A stretch of 64,000 nucleotides of DNA, taken from assembly GCA_025449115.1 (NCBI GenBank), contig JAHLKC010000043.1, forward strand, positions 124,001-188,000, given 5' to 3'. This document shows, piece after piece, positions 39,101 to 54,313 of the stretch (its first letter is position 1; each line of letters starts with the position of its first letter). Position numbers and translations under genes: made by a program. The notes under the pieces are model-generated. The model was not told the origin of the DNA, did not search any database, and saw nothing but the letters and a program-made list of their open reading frames with translations. The stretch comes from Chytridium lagenaria. Lineage: Eukaryota; Chytridiomycota; Chytridiomycetes; Chytridiales; Chytridiaceae.

Positions 39101-41043
39101 TGTCTGAGTTGTTGCTCCACAACTACGTTGCTGTCGCTCCTCATTTCCCCGTTCTGTTAAATTACATCTTGATCCACCTTCCCGCGAGGCTGCAAGACAA
39201 CAGTCTCAGCACGTTCCTCATCTCGAACGTGGTTGAAGGTTACACCGGTACTTTGCATAGAACTGGCAACATGGAAAACCCTGAATATGCTCCGACTATT
39301 GAGCGTTTGAGAAAATTGCTCACGTATTTAGAGACAAACATATGCTTTGTCGATTGGGATAGTGATAGCGCTTTGTATGTTCCATTCTCTTTCTTCTCCC
39401 GACATGTATTATATACTTATCATTGGCGTATGGCTTTTGTTTTAGGACACCGGAATCTCAACGCTATCTTCGAATTCCAATCTCCGAGTTCCTGAGTCTA
39501 CTTCTCTCTGTCTTTGAGAAGGATTACGTGTCTCTAAGTCTTGACATGGCTAGGGAAACCATGTCTTGGGCCGCTGATGGTCTTTTGGTAAGGCTTTACC
39601 CTCTGCTATTTCTTTACTATGACTGCGAAACATACGCTTAAGTACTGATTTCATTACAAAGGGGCCTGAGCACTCAGTTCGTGCAATTGAGCTTTACGGC
39701 CTCCTTCTTAAACTTCACCCTGAAATTCCTCTTGAGCTCATCAACCCGCTGACATCTCGTCTCTTGGACCACGTCTCTATCCTGAGTGTGATGGAATCCG
39801 ACCTCCTCGCCTCAAACACATCACGCAATATGAAGGTTCTCTGGAGTCAATCGTCAGACACCCAACAACTTGCCATTCGGAAGCGCTGTGAAAATGTGAT
39901 ATCTAGCGTCCTTCGTCTTCACAGCACTCTCATGTCGATTTTTGCCACATCTGGATCGCTTATTCAACATCCTGAACTTTTATGGAGCTCAGTGGGGTAA
40001 GATAATTTTACTCACTATTTTACCGTTCTTCAGCCTTTTAACGAATTATCTTTAGTGTTCTCCACGTTCCATGTCCCGTTTTCCCTAAGATCTGGGGTGC
40101 GGCATTGGATAACTGTCGCTTCTTCCTTTCCAGTCAGGCTCGGGACGAAATTAAAGCAAACGAGTACTTCCTGTTTGAGCCTTATGACAATCTTCAACGA
40201 AGGCCCCCTAGCCTTCAGCCGATTTTGTTACAAGGTATCGTCAGTCAAGACCGATCTATCCAAGAGAAATCGTTTGATTTCCTTCTTCAATCGTGGCTTG
40301 TCATGCCGGAGTACATCGTCGATGCATCGCCAACTGGGTTGCTGTACACAATTCTGTACACATTGATGTGGGTCTTTGTGAATATCCTGGAAGACCAAGA
40401 TCCTCTTGATAGAGAAGCTATTAGTGTAAGTAATTTAACATATGCAGCTTTCGTTAAACCTTTTATCTCTATTAACGTGAAAATTGCAGGTTGACGCGAT
40501 CGCCCTGCATCTTCAGGAGATTTTGACATTGAAGAGCCCACTGGAGTTTGCGGGCATGATTCGATGTCTTCAAACCATCTCAAACGGTGAACCGCTTCCA
40601 ACCATGGCTGTCGATGACCTTCTCGAGAAGAGCACAGCAAACGTTGCGCAGGTTTATTTCCCCGAATACATCAACAACATTGCCGATTTCTGTGGCTTTG
40701 CAATCCGTCTCAGCCCTGCATTTGGACGCGTTGTCCTGAAGATGACACAGGTCTTCTGGTCGCTTGCTAATCATGGGCAGAAACCTGTTGGTAATTTCAA
40801 GTCTTTGGTGCGTCGGTTGCCATTCATCGTAGAAAACCGCGAGGTTGTCAACCCACTTATAGGTTTCGTCCTCCGCGAGACAGCAGATTCTGACGATTTT
40901 ATTAAAGGTTTGTTTTTACCCATAGATGATGACTTGCTACACTTCTTTCAGAAATTGACCTTACATCCGCTGGAAAGGTGGAAGTTGCACCAGAAGGATA
41001 TTTGGACAGTTCAGCAAACGATGCCGCTGCGCGCCATCACTGA
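33182..41043 (+). CDS. Furry/Mor2/Tao3-type cell morphogenesis protein
   Basis: Very large HEAT-like scaffold of the RAM/MOR NDR-kinase network that controls polarity. At least 15 exons are seen. The ATG at 33182 is followed at once by a canonical intron (GTAAGTAG..CTAAC..CAACAG to about 33249). N-terminal block: AENYILADQTRQKMLALQL and QNYPLKESFIQSFLDLIKIV. Central blocks: RATVTVGILDALIRISKLL, YFADLLFVKRKGPIPPEYLD, VEMYFIGLRSLRIILDPESG, DVATEASFSLQRLFQLYPDL. C-terminal blocks: LRVITQCPDFESVIREAPAF, DEVAEKLRQNI, TLYNLLSS..ARTRAFLFVG, YTVLYTALFGGPPESAG, VDAIALHLQEILTLKSPLEF. It ends at 41043 (..DSSANDAAARHH). Family assignment rests on the succession of helical blocks and size; several 1-nt shifts occur, e.g. 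the A6 run at 33372-33377. Confidence 0.75.
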
Positions 41044-41148
41044 CTGGGAGTTTCATCCTCCTCTGCTATCTACAAATGGCGCTAATAGATTTAAAAGCGA
41101 CCGAATAATAAAATTTCTATTTTCAGTATATAAAAGCAAATCAACGCT

Positions 41149-44100
41149 TTACAGGTCAGGCGGAAGGCCTTGACCACCCCCCCAGAGTTCCCACCCACTG
41201 ACGGTCTTTGGTTTGGTCCCCCTGAGAAGGTCTTTGACTTCCCCCAACTGGAGGTCCATTCATAGACGGCCTTTGGCTATTGCTTCCTGCCCGCTCATAG
41301 ATGGCCTTGAGCCTGCAGAAGATCTCCTTGAAAGAGGCTGTTGTGGTTGTAATGATTCAGAGCTGTCTCCGTACTTTGAAGGACGAAGAGGAATCACGCA
41401 ATCTGCGTAGCTTGATGAAGTAGAGGCCATGGGCTGTGCGGGCTATAGTTGATTGTTATCTTACCATCAACGAAAAACGTACCATCATCATATTCGGAGC
41501 TGCACCAGCAATTGATTGGTGGATGCGCAGTAGGAAGGACTTCACAGCAGAGTCATGTTTAACGCCATCCGGGTTCATGATATCGACATATCTATTTCTA
41601 GCACTACGACGAGCTGCAGGACCCATGCCAGTTCTTCCGCAGCGACATTGCCAAAGTTGCCGGCCAAAGGAGATGCTGTTAATGAGCCGGGCTGAGAAAC
41701 ACTTCGGTCAGTCGCAGGCGCCGCGCTAGAAGGCCTGTTGGGACTATCCTGAGGAGCTTCATAGCTAAATTGTAAGAGAAAGATTCTATAAAAAATAAAA
41801 ATACCTGGAATGGGAGATGGGAGCCTGCTTCCAGGTGCACTCCAGCTGGTCGCCATAGGTGCGGTGGAAGCGCCTTTGATGCTCTTCAGCAACGCCTTTG
41901 CCGACGTTATTCGGATTCACATACTTCTTCAACACAGGGTCGTACACCAACTGCAACTTCTCGCCGAGATCAGCTTTCAAAGCCTTCCCTTCGTTTTTCT
42001 TGGTCGCGTTGCCTGATTGACCCTTATCGTCCTTCTTTCCTCCAAAGAATGGTATCGTCGGGATGAAACTAAAGATGCCTGACGATCTTGCCGTCGAAGC
42101 TTTTGAAAAATTAAAAAAGGAAAAGGAAATTTAAAGTCCTTACGAGTAGTTGGCTGAGATTTCTCAGCAGGGCAGCAGACTTATCATCATTGAATCATCG
42201 TCGACTTTCTTCTTTGGCTTCAAAGAAGAATTTCCCAACCCAGATCATCGTCAAAATCTTCATTTAATTCACGTGATGCGCTTCCAACGTTTCCGTGGTT
42301 GTTGATGGTTCCAAATGAGTCTTGCTGATGTGCATCGAAGTTACTTGACGCATTATCACCATACGACATGCTCGCATTGTTATCAGCATATCTTCCAAAC
42401 GATGCTTAGAGCCCCAGCCGTTGGCCTGAGATGATTCCTGAGGAGTCCTTGAATATTGGATAAATTACCACTGCCGTCTACACTGGACTTTCGGTTGTAT
42501 TACTCATTCATCAGCATACGATCCATTTTGGTTTAACCGTAACCACTACCATAGTTCGAATAGCTTCTGCGAAACTATTTGCTGAGCACTGATCGCATCA
42601 GTACTTCCGTAAGCACCGTTATCAGTACCGTGTTGGGAAAACACAGCGTCCTGGCTGGAGTAGTGTCCTTCGCGTTGGGAGAACCCACCATCCTTCTTAG
42701 AGTAAATACCATCCTGTTGCAATGTGCCACCATCTTGGCTCGAATACACACCATCTTGCTGAGAAGAATATCCACCATCTTGGCTGGAGTAAACACCTTC
42801 TTGACTCCCATATGCGCCATACTGATTGACATTCTCATGCCCAGTGGAAGCTCCGTTAGGATCGTAAGCCCCTGCAACTCCGTTGGTATCATACACCGCG
42901 TTGACTCCATTAGGGTCGTAAATTCCAGCAGATCATTAGGGTCTTGCGGGTACTGCTGATACTCTCCTGCATTTGCCGCATATTGGTCCCCATTCGAGTA
43001 GTTGCCAAAGTCACGTTGGTATAATTGTACATGTCACCTTGATAGGCATTATCTTGGTATTGCTGCCCACCGTGTAATCCTGCGACACATCCGCATGGGA
43101 ATTGTATTCATCTGAATAACCATGCGAAGGCGTATTTGACATCAAAGCATCGAGTTACTGAGGACGGCGGCCGGAGTAGAGCTTGGCCTCGTCATGGAAG
43201 GGAACACTGGTGCATCGGCAGAGTTGTACATCCCCGTTGAAGTACTTTCAATTTGCATGGATTGGCTTGGAGTTGAAGACGTTCGCGTCATATGGTTGAT
43301 TGCTTCTTACCATCCGAAAGACTATTGGGTCATCTCCAATGGCCCCGATCATAAAGCGATTGATTCCGCGATCGAAAGCGCTCATCAGAGAATCAAATCT
43401 AGCCACCTTTCCAAACCAGCCCCCGCTCTCTTTGGATTCAGTGGAGGCCTTGCTTTGAACAGTAGCAAGGCGTTCACAAAGATCTCTCAAGACACCAACG
43501 AACGTTCTATGGAAGTACGGACTACCCTTGGCATACGACTTTAAGACGTGCTCAACCGAATCACAATAGCGGTTAGCCAAGTCGATAAAGCCGTAGTCCG
43601 CAAGCCACCAAGCGTATGTCAGTTTGTAAGCTTGTAGATGGGGTAAGGCACCAGCAGCGCCAATTCCGTTCGCCAGCGTCAAACCAAACTCATAGATTTC
43701 CAGTAAGGTGAAGCGCACTAAAGTGAGAAGCGAAAGTATGAGGCTCCTTGTTCACGTCAATTCCAAGAAGAGTGACACGAGCTCCATCGTCAATACCAGA
43801 GATAGGAAAAATCCAGGTGTCAGAAGATGGCTATATTTGAAAACAAAAAAATTAGTTTTGTTGTTTGCACTTAGACGAAATGAACTTACCAGATCTGGCG
43901 GCAGCACACATTCATGATGTCTAAGAACTCACCAAGTTCGGAGATCACCAAAAGGTCGCCCGGTGACCGGTTTGAAAGAATCATAAATAACACTTCCTTC
44001 CATTCTCAAGAGCGCTCAATCTATATTCGGGCGAAGACGACAAATTATCGGGCAAAAATTCTTTTGCTGCGTTCTTGCAGCACCAGCAAACAAGCTATAG

Positions 44101-47100
44101 AGCACACGAAGACTTGCTCTTCGGTAGCTGAAGCCGGTGTAGGCTGGGAGTTGCTGCTACCAAATGATAGTTCTGCTCCAACAAATTTGGTGACACGTCG
44201 AAGTAGGACGCTTTGTCAATTTGCCCAGAAATATCAAAGCATGAGCCCAAAGCGCGCATCAACCGAAGCTTGCAAGCACCAGCTCGATCGCCGTTCATCA
44301 AAAGTGCAGCTACGTCATCAAGGGCAGTCTGAGATCCGGCATAGAAAGGAAAGTCTCTTTCAACTTTGCTAAATCTTCTTTCTTCAAGCTGAAATATTGA
44401 AAGTCATTAAATCATACATTTTTCATTCATCTTTTACCTTGAACTTCCATCATTTTCCAGCAGAATCCTTACGACGCGCCAAAGCATCACATTATCTTCA
44501 GCCTTCACCTTTTGCAGTCGAGAAGCAGCATCCATCTCTCCGTCTTTGACCAGGAGGAACATTCGGCCAGCTTAGACTCTGCCTCTTTAATCCCGTCCTC
44601 ACACAACTTCATAACATCCTTCTTCTTAAATTTAGTCTTAGGTCAAGCAATGGTCCAGGAATCTCGGAACGTTTGCCAACAAATCCGTGTCCGCAATCAA
44701 ATCTGAGTGGACATGATAGATACTGGCCCTGCAAACGATTTCTCGTACATGCCAGAGACGCCAGAATTATTAGTGACTGAACGTTGCAGCCGTCTGGGCT
44801 TCGTTACGACCAGCTTTCCACAAAGCCCCATGTCGCGATGGCATTGCCACGCTGCCGTCCAAGAGGATCGTTAACTTCGTAAACATTACGAATGACAGGT
44901 TGCGCGGCGGGAGCAATGGACTGTACGTCTGCTGATTGCTGTAAACCCCCTCAGGCACGGGTGGAGCAGGCGCCCAGCTCTTGCTAGAAACTCTCTCCGC
45001 AGGTGGTGGCTTGGAGCCATGACCCATCCGTGCTGAACCTGTTGGCTTCGGCATGGTAAGGCGGCTGCTGACTAAGTCCCCGGTTCATTTGATTACCGAA
45101 GACCTGGGGAGGACACCATAATCTTGCGCTACAGAAACAGGCTCTGGTTGCGGCACCGAAACTGGTCAGGCTCTGCCTTCACGACTCTAGTTCCACATTT
45201 GCTGCAGAATAAGCTATCACTCTCAAGCTTTTTGCTGCAACTGGTGCAGAGAATCCAATCGTGAATGTTGGAGCTTTTACGCTGTAGCGATCAACCTCAG
45301 AGTGCACCTCTGATACTCGACGATTGTCACCAGGGAACGACTTCGCGAGAGAGCAGGGATCGGCGAAAGAGGTTGTGTGGCGCGTTGTAGTCGGTACGTC
45401 CATGGGAAGCCTGGTTTCTACCATAGTCATTAGGGTACGGTGATTGTCGAGAATCTGAAACTGACCGGACGGAGGAGGAGCGACCACTTGGCGGTTACGG
45501 ATTGACCATATGTTTCAGAATGTAACGTGACCTTGCATGGCTGGTTGTAGACAGTTTCTGCGTAATTCTGTTTGCCCTGGTTGGTTGTAAGCATTTTCCG
45601 TGTAGTTTTGAGTCTCATTCCGGTTGCGCATGGTACTGAGTAACACCATTCTGAGCGAAATTAGGAGTTTCATTCTGTGCATAGTGCTGGGCGTCGACAG
45701 CATGTGCGTAATCCTGAGTATTCGCAGGCTGGTCATATGTCTGGATACCATATGACTGGGAATCCCCACCATAATAAGCAGAACCATCCGCCTGACCTGC
45801 AGAGAGGTCTCCCACAGCACCATCGGGTAAAACTTCGTGAGCCTTCAAAGGGAGTGCTTCAACGGCTCCATGAGCTTCTCCAATGTCACCTTGATGCAAA
45901 GGAGCGTGTTTTGAATGGTAGCCGTCATTGCCATCTGGTGCAGAATATGCATCAGCAGGTGCATCGGTCGAAACACGCCGGAAGAAGCAGACGGATTCGT
46001 GTACCCGTCATAGTTTCCGTAGTTATTCATATCCGTGTAATTGTCAAAGCCGCCAAAACCATTAGAGTTTGCGATATTTGGATCCCCATACTGAGTTTCA
46101 GACGCTCCGAAATCGGCATTGAAAGCCCCAAAAGTCTCAGCGGGCACTGCATCAACCTTTTGTTCCACCGGGATTTCATGTCCATAGCCGTAGTTATGAG
46201 CATCGTAAGGAGCACCCTCATATCCCGCGGATTTTGTGCGCCAGTAGAATTCTCATACGAAAGTTCATACCCAAGGTTTGCAGAATCTTGCTGAAGGGTT
46301 TCCGCAGGATTCAACTCCGTGTAATGGCCGCCATAGTAATTAACCTCGTGCTGAATCTCACCGCCACCATTAGGAACTCCACTACTAGCGAAATCTGGGT
46401 TGTACGAGTTTTCAGAGAACATGTTTTGGTTGCCACTGTACTCGGCTCCACCATGTGTCTGGTAGTCCTTGTTCACTTGATATTCGGGAACGGAAGGGTA
46501 ATCTTGAGTAAACGCAGAGTTCTTTGCAAGCTCACGCCTAAGCCCAAGTCAAAGCTGTCCGTATTATGGCCTGCAAAAAGCGCCTCCTCAATAGGATTTG
46601 ATTCAGGGACTTGAGGAGCTACAGTATTACCGTAAGAAGTGCCGTAGTTATGAGTTTGAGCGCCGGCAGCTTGCGAATAATCACCTGCTGCGAAGGTATT
46701 GCTATAACCTTGCGCTTCGGCTTCAACAGGGAACTGCGGAGCTGCAGTACTACTGTAAGAAGTGTCGTAGGGGTCTTGGGCTTGAGCACCGGCAGTTTGC
46801 GAATAATCACCTGATGCGAAGGTATCACTGTAACCTTGTGCTCCAGCTTCAGCAGGGTGAGTCGAATCTGGAATCCAGGTTTCTGTCCCATTTTGAGCAA
46901 AAGAGTCATCCTTGCCAGAAAACAAGTCATTTGAATGTTCCTGGAACGACGGTTGAGAGAACGCGTCAACGTCAAAAGACCTTTGTGAGTCTCAGAACCG
47001 AAAGCAAATGAATCATCTGCGCCTTGAAGTGACTGGCTAAATAGATCATTCGCTTGGTTTTGAGATTCGAAACCAGTTGGTGCATCAAGGGTCGTAGGCA

Positions 47101-49476
47101 CTTGGACTTGCGTGGGTAAGTCGTGCGAATGGTAATTTCCAGTTTTTTCGGGAACGTCTCCAGCTGGCGCAGATGCAAGCTGCGACCAGTCAAAGTTTCC
47201 ATCACCTCCGCCAAACTCGAATGGCACGCTATTATCGTACGAGGCAGCCTCTCCAAAGCTTAGTCCAACGGCTTGGGTGCCATTTGCCTCGACAGCTTCA
47301 AATGTTTCAATATTGTCACCAGAAGCTGCATAGCTAGAGCTATAGGTATCGGAATAATTATGAGAAGCACTAAAACCGTTCAACTGGTAATGAGCTCCAG
47401 GGCTATCAGAATACTCTCCAACAAGGCCTGTGGGAACCATAGAGCTATCCGAAATTTGTTCATCTCCGGGAAACCCAAAGGTATCGGTATCCACCGCACT
47501 GAAAGACAAAGGATGTCTTCACCAACGCTTTCCTTCTGAGATCCAAAGACTAAATCGTCGTCAGATCATCAACATCCGCGGTTGGAACAGGCGCCAAAGG
47601 TGCGGCAGGTTTCCTTTCAGTGCTTTCCACCGTTCTCGAAAACAGGCCATACTTTCGTGGATTTGTATCAATTTCCTCAAACTCAGGCATGGTAGCGTTA
47701 CTGACGATAGCAGAGTTCTCATAGGTCTCAGGTGTAGAGTCAGCTTCGCCGACGTGATCAAATGCAGTGGTGTCCTCATTCGGCCCATCTCCTACTTGTG
47801 CAATCACCCCGAAATCATCAGAATTCGCCGCAAAACTGACGTCATCAACAACATTGAAGCTCGGCGAGTTCTCAAAAGGGTTCGATACCATTGGCTCATT
47901 AACCCCAGGGGACTTCACTGACTTTACAGGTTCCTGAATGTTTTCAACCAAGGAATCGACGATGGCGGGCGATGACGAATGTTCCCGGTACAGTGTGGCC
48001 GGCACATCCAATTTCTGGGCAGCGGCGGGTATCGAAACAGAATCTATCACCATAAATCAGTCTAATCACAAAGTGGAAGGTCAATCTACGAAATCTTACT
48101 TTGTGAGGGCGAAGTAGGTATTTTTTTAGTTGAGGCGTCGGAAATAGCGTACTCAGGCGCATGCAAAAATTGAGAGGTTGAAGGAGGGATGCCTGAAAGA
48201 TATTTAAGCATAAAGAGTTAAAAAAAACCAAAAAACAAAAACAAAATTCTGGAGCAAACATATTGAAAGCAAAAAATGCTCTAACCCTGGGCCGGACGGA
48301 GTAATGGATGATTGAGTTCACGAGAATCGGAAACGGTGGGATGAGTAGGAATCAGAGAATCTAGTATTGATGTTGTTAGTATCAAATAATTTTGCGCTGA
48401 ATGATTAAAGTCAATTAACATACCCGCGATATTCGGGAAAGAGTTTTGCACTGCGGGTGCAGTCGTGGAGGGCTTCTCAAAGTAGTTGGGCTCTTTGGAT
48501 ATGTTATTGGCAGCTTGAGGGACAAAGCTCATTACATAGGTGGGGTAACAAGGGCTTTTCACTGTCATTTGGCGCTTTGGTGACGGAACTACTGTTTTTA
48601 GTTTTACATTATGTGCAGTTTATACCTCTACTTTGTAAAGAAGATCCATGCCCCGCATCTGCCAACGGTTTCTTTGCTTCAAGGGCATCCTTTTTAGGCA
48701 AATCTGCCGCCAGGGAAGGTTGTGTGGGAACTACAGCTGGTTTGCTCAATCCCAAAGCATCCATAATGGGAGCAGGAGCACTAGGCTTGGTAGTCTCTGC
48801 CGGTTTAGCAAATCCCAGAACATCCAGGACTCTGCTCGACTTTGCCGTAGATGTGGTTGCAGGAGCAGCTTTTTGCGAAGAATCCGAGAGGCCAAAGGCA
48901 TCAAAGAAGTTGTCGGCTGAGCCAAGATTGGCACTGGAAGAATTTCTAGATACAGCAGGGGCGTACTGAAAAGGGATGCAGCAGCATCGAGCGTGGGGTC
49001 ACGCGAGCGATTAGCTCGTGCTAACCTTGCAGCAGCGTATGGATTGACAGGTGCACCCATTGCAGGTGACCTCTTGCTGGGTGGTGATATGGGTGGGACT
49101 GTGGGCGACACTGCCGGTCTCGAGATTGGCGGGTCGAGGTACGAATCTGTCAATTTGATAGAGGGAGATCCAAAGAGAGACGCCATGTCGTTGGAAGACG
49201 ACGCAGCGCCTTCTGCCGGAGGACTCCATGGAGCTGAAGATCGAGCTTGAGAAGGGTGCTTCTGTTCATCAGGGAAGATCCTCCACCGTCATGCATGCTC
49301 AGACCGGATGGGTTGTTGGAACGAGTGGAGGCCACACCCATGCTCTCAAAGAAATCATCATCATTCCCACGCGAGGAAGCCAAAGGGAAGGTATTTGCAG
49401 AGGTATCACTTGAAAAAAAGGGTATCGGCCCGTCTTCAACGGGGTCATGCCTCGCAGCGGATCTCCTAGGATCCAT
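41149..49476 (-). CDS. SEC16: COPII coat assembly protein SEC16
   Basis: Large scaffold at ER exit sites that organises COPII budding. It starts at 49476 (MDPRRSAARHDPVEDG) with a long, Gln/Asn/Tyr/Gly/Ser-rich disordered N-terminal half that contains internal repeats. A zinc-ribbon-like segment lies at 45190-45270. The central conserved domain follows at about 44900-44700 (VYEVNDPLGRQRGNAIAT, FCGKLVVTKPRRLQRS). The ACE1 helical solenoid spans about 44650-43250 and includes DGDRAGACKLA and EIYEFGLTLA, PHLQAYKLTYAWWLADYGF and FGKVARFDSLMSAFDRGI. C-terminal hallmarks are LQLVYDPVLKKYVNP (41930) and RNRYVDIMNPDG (41590). The extreme tail carries RPS-type repeats and ends about 41149; its frame is uncertain. 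Many frame changes occur; some are introns, others 1-nt indels. It converges on the Furry gene with about 105 bp between stops. Confidence 0.85.
41160..41340 (-). repeat. RPS-motif repeats at the SEC16 C-terminus
   Basis: Four DNA units of the type (C/A)AA(A/G)G(A/G)CC(G/T)TC spaced about 36-48 bp encode SRPSMSG, SQRPSMNGPPVGG, SQRPSQGG and NQRPSVGG across two frames. The frames disagree by single bases at G runs. Confidence 0.65.
42640..42830 (-). repeat. YSSQDG short tandem repeats in SEC16
   Basis: At least five imperfect copies of a (Y/F)SSQ(Q)DGG-like unit (VYSSQDGGYSSQQDGVY and neighbours), downstream of the conserved SEC16 core. Low-complexity and probably disordered. Confidence 0.8.
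46610..46870 (-). repeat. Tandem ~126-bp (42-codon) repeat in SEC16
   Basis: Two adjacent copies with the same blocks at a 123-126 bp spacing: GCGAATAATCACCTG.TGCGAAGG at 46673 and 46799, and CAGTA.TAC.GTAAGAAGTG at 46622 and 46745. On the minus strand they encode AQGYS(N/D)TFA(A/S)GDYSQ-(A/T)AGAQ-type units. Confidence 0.85.
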
Positions 49477-49591
49477 CCTCGAAGGTCTCTTTTTTTGTTG
49501 CAGGTGTTAAGTTTGCAAGACGTCTCTCTTGGGTTGGTGATCTTTTTCAAAAAACGAACGATTTCAAAAATTTGAAGGTTACGACTTTTTT

Positions 49592-50453
49592 TCAATTTGG
49601 CGGCAAAACAAGGTGACACCCCAAAAGGCCATTGCCCTCCCATCTCGTTGGTACGAGGTCAATCTTTACGAAATGTCCATCCCTCTCCACATGCACAATC
49701 AAAGATTGCTAAAGTTGGAAATGGGTTTTTGGAGTAAGGATGAGGAAGAATGGTGGGGATCAACACGGTGATGATGATGGGTGATGACAGTTGAGGGGAC
49801 AATGGGCAAAAGGTTGACAGTTAGCTTGTAAAAAAGGACCAGAAAAAATACAACAAAGGGAAACTAGAATCGAAGGTCAAGGATGCTCACATCTTCTGAG
49901 TTCTGCACTGTTTGAGGAAGACCCTTAAATCCATCATTCTCTGCAGAGAGGGGTCCAAATCTTTTGTGGAGAGATAAAAGATAGTCAGCCTCTGGCATGG
50001 CATGCGAACAAAATAAAAAAAAACCTCAAGATCTTGTCTCCTGGCTTCAAGCCGGCCGTGAATGCGGGCGATCTGGGTGCCACAGTGTTGACGAGGGCAA
50101 AGGGTTTTTGTTGAAGCTGTGGTTTTGCCTGCAGGCCTCCTCGCTGAAAGACGCCCTGCATCACAATCTCCATTCGTTTCATCAAGTCCTTGTAGTCGTT
50201 CCTTTTGACAGCCATCTCATGGCGCATGTGCCTAATGGTATAAACGTCCACATCGCTGCGCGGGAATCCCTCAGCATCCACCAGAGGCTCGTCCAGCGTT
50301 ACATTGTGCTGCATGTAAATAAACATCAACAAATAGTGACCCTTGCACTGATGACATTACAGACAGAATGGCAGCCTCCAGCTCCTTGAGTTCGCTCTCC
50401 AAAGCCGTCTTTTCGGCCAGAATGTTTTCAAAGTCCCTCTGCTCGATTGTCAT
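49592..50453 (-). CDS. PSMD9: 26S proteasome assembly chaperone PSMD9/Nas2
   Basis: Chaperone that binds the Rpt5 tail during base assembly. Start at 50453 (MTIEQRDFENILAEKTALE), an N-terminal helical hairpin. Exon 2 has HNVTLDEPLVDAEGFPRSDV, DVYTIRHMRHEMAVKRNDYK and the PDZ domain start ALVNTVAPRSPAFTAGLKPG. Exon 3 (about 49980-49890) gives FGPLSAENDGFKGLPQTVQN. The last exon (about 49700-49592) gives VHVERDGHFVKIDLVPTRW, then EGNGLLGCHLVLPP. The final W-x-G-x-G-LLGC-x motif is diagnostic of the family. Introns separate all four blocks. It lies 115 bp upstream of the co-oriented SEC16 start and 192 bp from the divergent MCM6 start. Confidence 0.88.
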
Positions 50454-50645
50454 GCTCAGAAAGTTGCAAGGATATTATTATTATTATTATTAAAAGAATT
50501 GTCTTGAAATGATGAGTGAGTGAGTGAAAGGGGTTCCAACCTCCAACCCAATAATGAATCAAGTCCCAAGCTCTCTTTACTTTGTGTCACATTTGCTTTA
50601 TACCTGTCCGAAAGCACCGAACAGAAAAACACCACCATCATCATC

Positions 50646-53770
<3,125 letters not shown>

Positions 53771-53789
53771 TTGCAATCAAATAAAGTTT

Positions 53790-54120
53790 CCACTATCTTT
53801 GCGATCTCGCCTACACGAATATAGTCATGTATGTAACAGTAGACACGCGCGACAACTGCTGAAGTCAGAGACCCGCAAAAAAATCTATTCAAACAAGTCT
53901 CACTATCCAGATGAGCGTTCTCTGTTAGGATTGGCCAAAGTTATGCTGACTCAAACCTCACGTAAGTTTATTGTATGTTAGATTTATTATACGTCAAATT
54001 TAATCGTATGTGCTGCCACGGCGCTCGCCAACAGTTCTGCAGTCAGTAACAATGGTGCTGTTTGTGTTCGTCGCAATGCATTGATTACAAAACGCTTCTT
54101 AAGGTATTATTAGTCGCTGC
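53790..54120 (+). other. Possible TALE-homeobox-like relic behind MCM6
   Basis: In the frame that continues from MCM6, 53830-53960 encodes SRHARQLLKSETRKKI, then SHYPDERSLLGLAKVMLTQT. The spacing of L..E, H-Y-P-x-E, LA and LT resembles helices 1 and 2 of a TALE homeodomain. A GTAAGT donor follows at 53960 and an AACAG acceptor at 54036, after which one frame reads AVSNNGAVCVRRNA, reminiscent of a degraded VSNWF-N-R-R helix 3. No start codon and no clean frame exist. It could be a gene fragment, a pseudogene or chance; the rest of the MCM6-PRPF31 gap shows nothing. Confidence 0.22.
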
Positions 54121-54313
54121 AAGGATAGTTCGATTCTACTAATATGGGGTTTGAATTTGAATACGATGGTTTGGTATATTAATAAATGTTTTCCAAATAT
54201 GGTGAACCTGAATATGACCATTTTCTGTTATTAAACCCAACTCCAACCACTTCAACTCAAATTGTAAGGTACTTAACATCTGAAACTCTGTCCTTATAAA
54301 AACAAACGTAGAT

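Noticed and set aside
42579..42959. Plus-strand ORF with regular hydrophobic repeats
   Set aside because: Mirror of the YSSQDG repeats of SEC16 on the other strand.
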